Shown here: piece by piece, positions 54,282 through 64,000 of the stretch
Numbering within the stretch: the first letter of the stretch is position 1
How the letters are laid out: each line of letters starts with the position of its first letter
Origin: Trachythela sp. YZ-2020
Lineage: Eukaryota > Cnidaria > Anthozoa > Malacalcyonacea > Clavulariidae
Assembly: GCA_016169945.1 (NCBI GenBank)
Contig: JADLSH010000368.1
Span: 1,240,001-1,304,000 of the forward strand
DNA: 64,000 nucleotides
Reading direction: 5' to 3'
Position numbers and translations under genes: made by a program
The notes under the pieces: model-generated
The model's database searches: none
Told to the model about the DNA's origin: nothing
What the model saw: the letters and a program-made list of their open reading frames with translations, nothing else

Positions 54282-55003
54282 CTGATAAATATGTGCTTAT
54301 ATTTCCCTAAATATAGGAGCAATAAGCTCCTGTAAAGGAGCCTGTCATTTTTGACAAAGCATGTAAATATAATAAATAATACATTGTATATATAGCATGC
54401 ATGCCTCTTATTAAAAAAAGGCTTTATTACCCATTTTCCAGTTGATCTTGTCACTGATGAGATAGTCAGTGACAAGCCCATCTGGGGAATGACTAACTAA
54501 TGGTTTGAAACATATATACTGAATTTATTTCTTTGTTTGCAAAATGTAGGCAAGATTGCTACAATTACAAAATGTTTTATCAAAATGTTCAACTGTTCCA
54601 TCACAAAGATTAAATCAGGAAAACTAAAACTTTAGTTTCCCACAGAAGAGACTAATTCTGCATGTTATTGGTTACTTATTTAGATACAATAATTTTCTTG
54701 CAGTAATAAATTTAAATGGTAAGAGGGCACTTAGCATGTTGGTCTAATTACTTAAGGGATGATTATTTTTTATGTGGACCAGGCTAGCACAGTCTGTATG
54801 CTAGCATGCCTTCTTGTCAGTTATCTATACACCAGCAATTCACATGCCTGTGGAGCACTGATCTATTATAATTAAGGGCAGTGATTATGGGGCTGTGGAA
54901 GAATGTTGCTTATTTAAATCTCTACTTAACTAATATAGTGTATAAATGATGTCACTGTAAATTTTACTAAATTGAATAAACAAGTGGAACAAACTGTTTT
55001 ATT

Positions 55004-55261
55004 TCATTTAACTTCATGAGGTGTAAGGTTAAGATATTCATTGTATTTTGTTACTAGAAAATCATTGCAGAAATGATTAAACAATAGATTGAGATCAGTT
55101 TGTAAAATAGGTGCGAAAGATGCAAAACTGGCGCCTTTTTCAGTTTCACTGCTTTCGCATGTTTTGTATTTCTGTCTGAGGGTTTCAAAAACTGTTTTTA
55201 TCAAAACAAAGGAGTTAAGTACAGCGATAAATAAGAAAGCTATAGTATAGAAACATGCCAT
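55004..55261 (-). CDS. Small membrane-type frame inside element L, doubtful
   Basis: 85 residues from an ATG at 55,261 just inside the right arm. Residues 2-24 are hydrophobic (IAFLFIAVLNSFVLI) as in a signal anchor; the rest is polar. No family recognised, no second copy for comparison. May be chance. Confidence 0.2.
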   Translation of the reverse strand: MACFYTIAFLFIAVLNSFVLIKTVFETLRQKYKTCESSETEKGASFASFAPILQTDLNLLFNHFCNDFLVTKYNEYLNLTPHEVK

Positions 55262-55706
55262 GACAGGCCCCTTTACAGGAGCTTATTGCTCCTATATTTA
55301 GGGAAATATAAGCACATATATATGATATATTTCTTTTGACAGTCCATTGAGTCAGAAATCAACAATGAAAGAGTACAATTAATACATAACTATAATGTTG
55401 GTAGAGAACATTTTAATGTTGATACAGAACAGCTAATGCTACAGTGCTGGTGTCTCTCCCTTTGACAAGATAATATTGTCTGGTGTTAGACAGAGTAGTT
55501 ATAGCCTGTTTGATATCACAAGAAATGTAGGGTTTATTAATAGATTCATCCATGAAATTTCTTCTAGTCTTTGACTTTGATATCACAGAAATATCTAAGA
55601 ATAAAACAACCTTTTAATAGCCATGCACATCATTAATTCTCATAGTTTTCGGTTACTTATACACTTTTCGCTACACAACATTATACCAAAATGACAAACA
55701 AAACAT

Positions 55707-56126
55707 ACCAAAATGACATGAAATAAATTTCCTAAGACAAAAACTGTATCTTCTATATTATATATACTAGTAAGCTCCCGTTTGTTTTAATAAACGGCGA
55801 ATGTCAACAGGCGATTGATTCCTTACCGTTTGCTTGAAATGTTCTGTAGTACATCGTATCACGATGTCGTATTTACAAGGCAAAGTTCCAGAATTTTAAG
55901 TCACAGTTGCCATAATGGACACAGAATATGGCAATATGCCACTCTTGAAACCAATTTTACTGCGATGTATAAGCGTACTCTTGAAATTTCTTGTTACAAA
56001 ACTATAGTCACATTGTGTTCTTTCAAAATTAGTGTGAACAAGCTTGTATAGCCTTTGTGAATTGCTAGCAATTGCGAGATATCGGCTTCGAAAATATATT
56101 TCCCCATAGAACGCCATATTCATTCA
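55707..56126. other. Intergenic, no gene seen
   Basis: Short frames on both strands without motifs. Confidence 0.4.
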
Positions 56127-56128
56127 TA

Positions 56129-58227
56129 GTCTAGGACCTGTATAGGAGTTTGTATGCGTTTCATTTAGCACAGGCAATCTCAACTGTTTTAGGGTAAATT
56201 GACCATGGCGGTCAACATGGCATATGTGCGAAAACCTGAATCCGGGACGAAAGTCCTGAAAATGACCCCGCCCTGAAACGGCAGTGCCGACATAGCTCTA
56301 ACATCCGAAAAGCAAAAGCGACAGCCTTTCTGAAGTGCTTATAGTGTTTAGAAGGGTTGCTTTTAGGGGTAGTTATTGGAAGGAAAAATTTGTCTAAGTA
56401 TAATATTTTACAAGAAAATGACCATGCACCACCACAGGTCAACTGCTAATTATGCATGAAATAACTAATATACCTTGCAGAGATTAAATTTTCTTATTTC
56501 CTAAAAATTTTTATCATGGGATGAAAAACTATGCTTAATTTAATATAATTATTGTAGATTTCATAAGGATTGACATTGTTTTGCTTAAATATAATACATT
56601 TTATTTCACTTACCCCCCACCAAAACACGATTTCAGCCATATTTTGCCGTCTTGTTTGCTTTTTATCGCCGAGTCTTGCAGGTATCATCCAATTGTTGTA
56701 CTTTTACATAATGATAGATGACTAAAGAAGATTTCAACCAAGTTTCGTCAAGTTTTGAACCAGTGCAGTGTATTTTACTTCGATGTTGTGTCCTTCGATA
56801 TTTCGTCAAATATGCTGCCATTGGAAACCTCGCAGCTTCTCTGCCCGATAAATGCTACTTCTTCGTCTTCATATGTATATTTAGATTACAGTATCCAAGA
56901 GTACTTCATTGTAGAATAGTCCCAATCGAAAAATTTAAAACATTAGTTGCACTTGAAAGGAAAAAACCTCCCATAACACATTTAGGATCAGAATCAAAAA
57001 CACAAGTTTAAAAATAATTTGAAAGTCACGCGCAATCTTCGCGAAAACTCCTCGTGGGCTACTTAACAGGGGGGGGCAACATTTTCACGAAACGTTTGTT
57101 CGCCACCACAGAACCCAAGTAAATATATTATATTTATTGTATATTATGATTTATGATAAAAACAATAAATTTTTGCCGTATTTTTTTCTATTGTTTTTAT
57201 CATAAATCATAAAAATACAATAAATATAATATATTTACTTGGGTTCTGTGGTGGCGAACAAACGTTTCGTAAAAATATTTCCCCCCCCCTGTTAAGTAGC
57301 CCACGAGGAGTTTTCGCGAAGATTGCGCGTGACTTTCAAATTATTTTTAAACTTGTGTTCTTGATTCTGATCCTAAATGTGTTATGGGAGATATTTTCCT
57401 TTCAAGTGCAACTAATGTTTTAAATTTTTCGATTGGGACTATTCTACAATGAAGTACTCTTGGAAACTGTAATCTAAATACATATGAAGACGAAGAAGTG
57501 GCATTTATCTGGCAGAGAAGCTGCGAGGCTTCCAATGGCGGCATATTTGACGAAATATCGAAGGACACAACATCGAAGATCAAATACACTGCACTGCTTC
57601 AAAACTTGACGAAACGTGGTTGAAATCTTCTTTAGCCATCTATCATTATGTAAAAGTACAACAATTGGATGATACTTGCAAGACTCGGCGATAAAAAGCA
57701 AACAAGATGGCAAAATATGGCTGAAATCGTGTTTTGGTGGGGGTAAGTGAAATAAAATGTATTATATTTAAGCAAAACAATGTCAATCCTTATGAAATCT
57801 ACAATAATTATATTAAATTAAGCATAGTTTTTCATCCCATGATAAAAATTTTTAGGAAATAAGAAAATTTAATCTCTGCAAGGTATATTAGTTATTTCAA
57901 GCATAATTAGCAGTTGACCTGTGGTGGTGCATGGTCATTTTCTTGTAAAATATTATACTTAGACAAATTTTTCCTTCCAATAACTACCCCTAAAAGCAAC
58001 CCTTCTAAACACTATAAGCACTTCAGAAAGGCTGTCGCTTTTGCTTTTCGGAAGTTAGAGCTATGTCGGCACAGCCGTTTCAGGGCGGGGTCATTTTCAG
58101 GACTTTCGTCCCGGATTCAGGTTTTCGCACATATGCCATGTTGACCGCCATGGTCATTTTACCCTAAAACAGTTGAGATTGCCTGTGGTAAATGAAACGC
58201 ATACAAATTCCTATGCAGGTCCTAGAC
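56129..58227. mobile_element. Fold-back element, family D, complete copy 3 (2.1-kb near-perfect palindrome)
   Basis: Ends GTCTAGGACCTG and CAGGTCCTAGAC, each next to TA (56,127-56,128 and 58,228-58,229). Here the arms run almost to the centre: the inverse pairing of the GGGTTCTGTGGTGG blocks extends to within about 30 bp of the midpoint near 57,180, so each arm is about 1.03 kb. The same short frames appear on both strands. It ends exactly where LINE coding begins (58,231), so it was inserted in, or truncates, that LINE. Confidence 0.92.
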
Positions 58228-58230
58228 TAC

Positions 58231-59199
58231 ACAGAAGAAGTGAGTGACGTATGTTTGAGGTTGCCAAACAACAAAGTTGGTGGAATAGATGGACTTGTAT
58301 ATGAACACATAAAGTATGCTGGGAAGCAGTTTTGTCATGTTCTCACTGATGTTTTCAATGCAATCAGAACACTGGAAGCTATTCCTGAATCTGTTGGAAT
58401 TGGCGTCATTTATTCCCTATTTAAAGGGAAAAAGAAGAATAAATTAGACAAAGACAATTATAGAGGTATTACCCTTCTTAATGTTATTGGCAAAATATTA
58501 GAACGACTTATTTTGGATCGAATGATGCCAACATTAATACAAAATGGAGTTCCTGATAAAGCACAATTTGCATATCAAAAAGGAAAAAGTTGCGTTCAAG
58601 CTAGTTTTGTGTTGCAAGAAACGATTCACCATGCAGTTGAAAGGGAAAGCAAAGTTTATGCATGCTTTTTGGATATTTCGAAAGCTTTCGATTGTGTTTG
58701 GATGGATGGTCTCTTTTTCAAGCTGTTCAATCTTGGAATACGGGGCAAGTCATGGAGATTATTAAAAAAATGGTATTCAAATCTATCTTGTCGCGTGGCT
58801 CATAACGATTTTCTCTCGGAGCCATTTTTGATTCGCCAAGGTATCCGGCAAGGTGGAGTTATATCGCCATGGTTGTTCTTATGCTTTAACAATTATTTAA
58901 ATGCAGAGTTAAATACGATGAACAATGGAATTAATATCGACTCGCTAATTTCCGTGAAAAATGTTCTGATAGCCAATCGAGGGACATATTGATCAAGTAC
59001 AATTGATGTTTCTCCATAAATTACTATCCTTGGAACCAACAAATCTGGAAAAAATTATATTTGTTGCTAGGTTATCGTCTTTCCTCAATAGAGTGACAAA
59101 AAAGCAAATCGGGTTCATTCCAAACATTGTTAGAGTTTTGAATAAATACGGACTTGGGGACTATCTTACCACCTACATACAAACAGGTCAAATCCCTAC
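58231..59199 (+). pseudogene. LINE RT, lacking the catalytic Asp-pair block
   Basis: Plus-strand frame with YTEEVSDVCLRLPNNK, GGIDGLVYEHI (fingers), GITLLNVIGKILERLIL, CFLDISKAFDCVWMDGL (first Asp), and IRQGIRQGGVISPWLFLCF. The expected ADD block is gone: after GINIDS the frame runs into LISVKNVL and stops at 58,992. A C-terminal piece (59,003-59,199) reads IPNIVRVLNKYGLGDYLTTY. So about 150-200 residues including the catalytic pair were deleted. The 5' part was cut by the palindrome. It differs clearly from the CR1/L2-like LINEs in the window and matches the copy at 61.6 kb. Confidence 0.9.
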
Positions 59200-60957
59200 T
59201 AGTCGGCCGGCCAAGCTATCGAACGGTGCAAGTTGATGGCAACTTCGTGTTAGAAGCTGGCAACAAACATATTCATACTCAGATAGATGTAGAGAAAAAG
59301 GTTTGAGTTGTTGCCAAGCCGAAAAATGAATTTTTAGGTGAAAAATCGAGAGTTTTTAGGCCGCCTTCCCGCAACGTCGCGGCAACTAAACTTCAAACGA
59401 TTGCCGAAAATTACGTTGCTATGCTACAAGTTTCTTTGCTCTGATTGGTCATCAATAACGTTTGCTTAATTAGTCGACCAATGAGCGAACGAAAAAGTGT
59501 GTGCACTTCCGGTTTTTGTATTCACGACATAAACAAACTGCGAAGATCGAGGGAATAACTCAGCGATATTTAGGTACGTTTTTTCGTGTTAAAGCCATAT
59601 ACACTCCATAAACATATTGTACTTCATTCAGCGACACTGACTTGGCCCTAGTGTGTCAAATTTATTTTATTGTTGTGCCAATACTTTGACTATTTTGTCA
59701 AGTATTTTTCAATGTTTAAATACAGCCACAAATCCAGAATCAAATTATAATATTGAGTGCTGAAAATTTACAAAAATAAATGCTAAATTATAATTTATTG
59801 ATCGATGTTAGTATGGTCAAACATAAACTAATATTTGGTAGACATTTGCAGCAATATAATCGGCGTTTCTTTTGCAAAACATTCACATACATTTTTTTGA
59901 TAATACATTTCAAATTAGTTGGGTTCATGAAGTCAATGCAATTTATTTGTGAGTTTAGTAGGGTTGAATTCGTTTGTGACTTTATTCTGTCTAAATTATA
60001 AATTTTGTAATATAAAGATTCCGACTCTGTCATCCTTAATGTAGCACAACTTACTAGAATAATAATCACTGACACTGTGCATGCTTGCATGGTAATGCCA
60101 ATGACCTGCTCCCGTCAATTTATATCGTATTCTTTTTTTACAGTCTGGTATAGACTTCTATAAAGCCAGCTTTTAGTTCAAATTAGCCTGTAATAGTTGT
60201 TTTCCTCAAAATTATAGAGTAACACTGGCCAAGTCTAGTTTACTCCAAGTTGCTTTATGGATTTTATATGGCAAATGAAATACATAGCCTTGAATTATGT
60301 GCGTTTCTTAATATATAATCGCACGAAGTTTACGGCAAAATATATCAGTTGTGTATATTTTCTATTAGCTGTAATCCGTGAATTAGATTGTATTTATTAA
60401 TCTAGACAACTACGAACACTCAAATATCCTATAAAGGCAAGTACTAGACAAGTAGAATCTAACTAAATATTAAGGTCAGAAGAAGTACGAAGAATTTTGG
60501 CACAAGAATAAAATTGACACACAAGAGCCAAATCAGTGTCACTGAACAAAGTACAATATGTTTACGGAATATATATGGCTTTCACACGAAAAATCTTACC
60601 TAAATATCGCTGAAATCGTAAGATTTTCCAAGTTTCTTCCCCGGTCTTCTCAGTTTGTTTATGTCGTGAATACAAAAACCGGAAATGCACACGCGTTTAC
60701 GTTCGCTCATTGGTCGACTAATTAAGCAAACGTTACTGATGACCAATCAGAGTAAAGAAACTTGTAGCATAGCAACGTAATTTTCGGCAATCGTTTGAAG
60801 TTTAGTTGCCGCGACGTTGCGGGAAGGCGGCCTAAAACTCTCGATTTTTCACCTAAAAATTCATTTTTCGGCTTGGCAACAACTCAAACCTTTTTCTCTA
60901 CATCTATCTGAGTATGAATATGTTTGTTGCCAGCTTCTAACACGAAGTTGCCATCAA
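59200..60957. mobile_element. Fold-back element I, copy 2, right end missing
   Basis: Starts TAGTCGGCCGGCCAA like the copy at 33,532. Arms are about 59,200-59,690 and 60,490-60,957. The last ~50 bp including TTGGCCGGCCGACTA are absent: at 60,957 the sequence passes into LINE tail. Lacks the MITE nested in copy 1. It also sits in a LINE, after the residues TGQIPT. Confidence 0.88.
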
Positions 60958-60962
60958 ACGTT

Positions 60963-61638
60963 TACTGGAGGAAACAAGTTTATATTGAAATCAAGAGATA
61001 CGAGGAGCTAAAGTGGAGAAACGGCATGTTAAACAAAGAAGAACTCGTTTTCTTTAAAGAAGTTCATACGAAACTGGAACCCCTACACCTCTGGAAGTTG
61101 GCAAGAAGAAATTCTCACTTGAAATTTTCAATATTGAAAGTAGCAAAGATTGTTTGTGGAAATACTCCGAGACTTTTCAATTTGTGGACGAAATGTGATG
61201 AGACGACCCGCTGTATTTTTTGCAAAGTTCAAGTTTGGAATGTTAACTTCCATTTTATTATGAGATGTTCACACACAAGTAGCTGGCGGAACAAAATGTG
61301 GGACGAGATATCAGATAGTCTTCCGACAAGTATTTTGGCTATTCTTCACTCAATGGATGATGTCGAACTATACATATGCTTACTCAGCAGACGTATTTAC
61401 CATGGATGCGGAAACGAAGGCCTGATGGACGAACTTTCTTTAATTGTTGTCAGACATATTAACATGCTGTTAACTATAACAGAACAAACTAGCTTTAATT
61501 AGAACTGACCATTCATGAAATTAATCATTTTTTAATTTTTTGTTTGTTGACATTTTATATATTTAAACATTTTATAGTTTTCTTTTAAATATTGTACTTA
61601 GATATCTTCAATATTGGAGGAATTAAAGTTTGTCTATC
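60963..61638 (+). pseudogene. LINE C-terminal tail A
   Basis: Encodes WRKQVYIEIKRYEELKW and on to a Cys-His cluster (CDETTRCIFC..H..RC, about residues 78-112 from W), ending at 61,502; the 3' UTR runs to GTTTGTCTATC at 61,638. Nearly identical in DNA to 62,632-63,274 apart from a short deletion there and two or three substitutions. The Cys-His cluster is typical of the C-terminal zinc finger of some LINEs. Confidence 0.9.
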
Positions 61639-63274
61639 TAAGGGAAAACTTGGAGACTCCTCAGAAATTGGTACTCCCAGTTAACAAGTCGCGTTATGTT
61701 TGATGGTGTACCGTCTGCCGAATTCCCGATTTTACAAGGAGTAAGACAAGGAGGTGTTTTGTCACCATGGCTCTTCATGGTATTCAACGACGATTTACCT
61801 AACATTTTTGACGAATGCGGTGAAGGCCTTTGGCTGAACAATCTCCAATGCAATCCAGTTATGGTCGCCGATGACATTGCCATAATGTCCACACGTGTTA
61901 AGGGTCTACAAGTCATGCTGGACTCTTTGGAACGTTACAGTATTAAATGGCGTTTTGAGTTCAGTCCATCCAAAACAACTATAGTAACTTTTGGCGAATC
62001 TACGCAAATGCGGAACAAGCTTAAGAATTCCCGCCAGTGGACTTTGTATGGTGTTAAAATAGAAGAAAAGGAAAGTTGGCTACACGTTGGAATAAAACTA
62101 TCCGGGAATTTTTCGAGCGTAAAACGCACACTCAATGCTTGTGCAAAAGCAAAATCAACGATGGCAAATGTTTCCAATATCGGCGCTCGTCCGAATGCTC
62201 TAAATCCAATTTGTGGTGCCAATCTATTGTGCACTGTTGTGTTTCCGACTGCTCTGTACGGTTGCGAACTTTGGAACAATTTAACTCAGCATGAAACAAC
62301 ATCAATTGAAAGAAGTCTGCGCTTCAATGCGAAGTGTATTCAAGGTTTAGATCCTAATACCAGATCTGAAGCAGCAGTTGGAAGTTTAGGCCTGTGGTCA
62401 ATGGAAGGTTACATCGACAAGGCCAAGTTAATGTACTTCGGTCGCTTATGTTTATCAAGTCCAACAATGGTTACAAAACAGATCTTCATCAATCGCCTTT
62501 TCTCATACCTTACAAATCCACGAAAACAAAAACTTAGCTTCTTTCCTGATATAATCCGCATTATACAAAAATACAACCTTACAAGCTATCTCACTACTTA
62601 TATTGGCGAATTAACCTTTCCAACAAGGAACACCTGGAGGAAACAAGTTTATATTGAAATCAAGAGATACGAGGAGCTAAAGTGGAGAAACGGCATGTTA
62701 AACAAAGAAGAACTCGTTTTCTTTAAAGAAGTTCATACGAAACTGGAACCCCTACACCTCTGGAAGTTGGCAAGAAGAAATTCTCACTTGAAATTTTCAA
62801 TATTGAAAGTAGCAAAGATTGTTTGTGGAAATACTCCGAGACTTTTCAATTTGTGGACGAAAAGTTCAAGTTTGGAATGTTAACTTCCATTTTATTATGA
62901 GATGTTCACACACAAGTAGCTGGCGGAACAAAATGTGGGACGAGATATCAGATAGTCTTCCGACAAGTATTTTGGCTATTCTTCACTCAATGGATGATGT
63001 CGAACTATACATATGCTTACTCAGCAGACGTATTTACCATGGATGCGGAAACGAAGGCCTGATGGACGAACTTTCTTTAATTGTTGTCAGACATATTAAC
63101 ATGCTGTTAACTATAACAGAACAAACTAGCTTTAATTAGAACTGACCATTCATGAAATTAATTATTTTTTAATTTTTTGTTTGTTGACATTTTATATATT
63201 TAAACATTTTATAGTTTTCTTTTAAATATTGTACCTAGATATCTTCAATATTGGAGGAATTAAAGTTTGTCTAT
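61639..63274 (+). pseudogene. LINE copy 2, 5'-truncated, joined head-to-tail
   Basis: Begins at GKTWRLLRNWYSQLTSR, follows with LQGVRQGGVLSPWLFMVF and VMVADDIAIMS (catalytic Asp pair), TTIVTFGES, the C-terminal region to 62,862, and the tail B. A deletion of about 35 bp at 62,863 removes the first two Cys of the Cys-His cluster and shifts the frame; the remainder is readable at 62,863-63,139. It starts immediately after the 3' end of tail A and ends at the same base motif. Confidence 0.9.
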
Positions 63275-63817
63275 CCGGCAGCCTTTACCCTTTATTTGTA
63301 CAATCACCACAGGATGCATTACTGACGTGTTTATCAGGCGATGACGGACATATAGACGTGTGATGTCTCGTCTTGCAATTTTGGCACGAAATCTTGCTCT
63401 TAGAGCTGCTCGTCGCATGTTGACCAACAGCGCAGTTAAAACAAAGGCATTTTTCCGCGAGAATTTTCTTTCTTTCGCTTGGCTTCGTCACTTTATCGCA
63501 CGAAATCGCCTGCTCTGTACTTTCGCAATAAATACACTTTACTTCAGACTCGCGAGACGTTAAAGCGCGCCCACCTGCGGGGCGATTATGTGGGCTATGA
63601 GACGCACTGTCCTTATTCCGCTTTTGCCCTTTGACAATACAATTAATCTCCGTCCATATTCGCAACGGATCTACTAAATCTCTAAACGTCCAGTCTCTCC
63701 AGTTTGTTTCTACATGCGATACTAATTCGGCTTTCACGATCTCTAATTTTTTGACAGCGTAATATGTAGCGCCTTGTATGGTGTGAAGTTTCTCGAGTGT
63801 TTCGAGGCTTTCATCAT
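63275..63817 (-). pseudogene. BEL/Pao-type gag C-terminal fragment
   Basis: Minus-strand frame with LEKLHTIQGATYYAVKKLE and NWRDWTFRDLVDPLRIWTE (DUF1759-C-terminal character), then zinc knuckles: CIYCEST, PSERKKILAEKCLCFNCAV, SKISCQNCKTRHHTSICPS. These are BEL/Pao nucleocapsid motifs. It is a different family from the BEL element at 16-22 kb. No RT follows: LINE copy 2 begins at once downstream (on this strand). The upstream end at 63,817 is cut by another LINE end. Confidence 0.85.
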
Positions 63818-64000
63818 CATCATCATCATCATCATAAACTTTATTTAAACACGGAGAAAAACCATCAGTACATAAAAGATTATTACAATAAATATAATAT
63901 ATATACAAGCTTATAAGTTTAAAAATATATACAAAGAAATGGAAGAGAAGAGGAGAGATAAAAGGGAAGAGTACTGTTCTACCTGGTTGCCGTGTGGGAG
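63818..64000 (-). mobile_element. 3' end of a further CR1/L2-like LINE, leaving the window
   Basis: (TCATCA)n at 63,810-63,833 followed by AACTTTATTTAAACACGG matches the 3' ends at 38.8 and 44.9 kb. Only UTR sequence is inside the window, so the coding part must lie beyond 64,000. It was inserted into the gag fragment; the Asp run in that frame is its microsatellite tail. Confidence 0.75.

Larger units (their letters stand above)
53686..55706. mobile_element. Fold-back element L, ~2 kb
   Basis: 53,686-54,010 is the inverse of 55,385-55,706. A second pair, 54,285-54,353 against 55,262-55,320, continues the arms. The left arm is interrupted by a hairpin MITE at 54,150-54,281. Ends read ATGTTTTGTTTGTCA and its inverse. 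TSD not resolved. The ~650-bp centre contains one small frame (55,004-55,261). Confidence 0.85.

Noticed and set aside
54454..54482. Hammerhead ribozyme core (CTGATGAG)
   Set aside because: The stretch folds as a simple hairpin (CTTGTCACTGA / TCAGTGACAAG) and lacks the GAAA core and third stem.

Overview
This 64-kb window looks like AT-rich nuclear DNA of a non-vertebrate animal, most likely a cnidarian (coral or sea-anemone type); that assignment is an inference. Supporting signs are GT-AG introns, metazoan-type transposon families (THAP transposase, PIF/Harbinger, hAT-like, Mutator-like, BEL/Pao, several CR1/L2-type LINEs), a P2X7-type intracellular domain, a monocarboxylate-transporter exon, a RecQ-like helicase exon and a Ser/Thr kinase remnant. 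No rRNA, confident tRNA, operon or CRISPR array was seen. Nearly everything is mobile DNA, and many insertions can be dated relative to each other from target-site duplications (TSDs).

Layout. 0-7 kb: broken Harbinger-type transposase, a truncated fold-back element, LINE fragments. 7.1-31 kb: one large composite bounded by inverted ~1.8-kb arms (7,107-8,870 and 29,230-30,960). It carries an intron-containing THAP transposase-like gene just inside the left arm, and a cysteine-rich CXC gene plus a P2X7-ballast-domain gene near the right arm. Its middle (about 11.9-25.0 kb) is filled by nested insertions: a fold-back element, a hAT-like element with 8-bp TSD, and inside that a BEL/Pao retrotransposon with identical LTRs. 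31.4-37.5 kb: one minus-strand LINE with a 2A-like N-terminus, split by at least three DNA elements whose TSDs can be read (TAA, TAA, 8 bp). 37.6-44.4 kb: an orphan transporter exon, a tandem hairpin array, a LINE that cuts a kinase fragment, and a RecQ-like exon set between inverted ~110-bp blocks. 44.7-47.6 kb: a ~276-bp satellite interrupted by a LINE. 47.6-56 kb: several terminal-inverted-repeat elements, two with 9-bp TSDs (Mutator-like), and a P-element/THAP9-like remnant. 56.1-64 kb: a 2.1-kb near-perfect palindrome abutting a LINE, a second fold-back copy, a tandem LINE pair with a suspiciously identical tail, and a BEL-type gag fragment.

How it fits together. The autonomous-type proteins (THAP transposase, LINE RT, BEL pol) are all damaged here, while the shortest, most palindromic elements are best preserved. 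The best candidate for an undescribed system is the 7.1-31 kb element: long inverted arms with a G-rich minisatellite at their outer ends, a conserved cAMP-response-element-like palindrome at their inner ends, a THAP transposase reading inward from the left and a P2X7-ballast-domain protein reading inward from the right.
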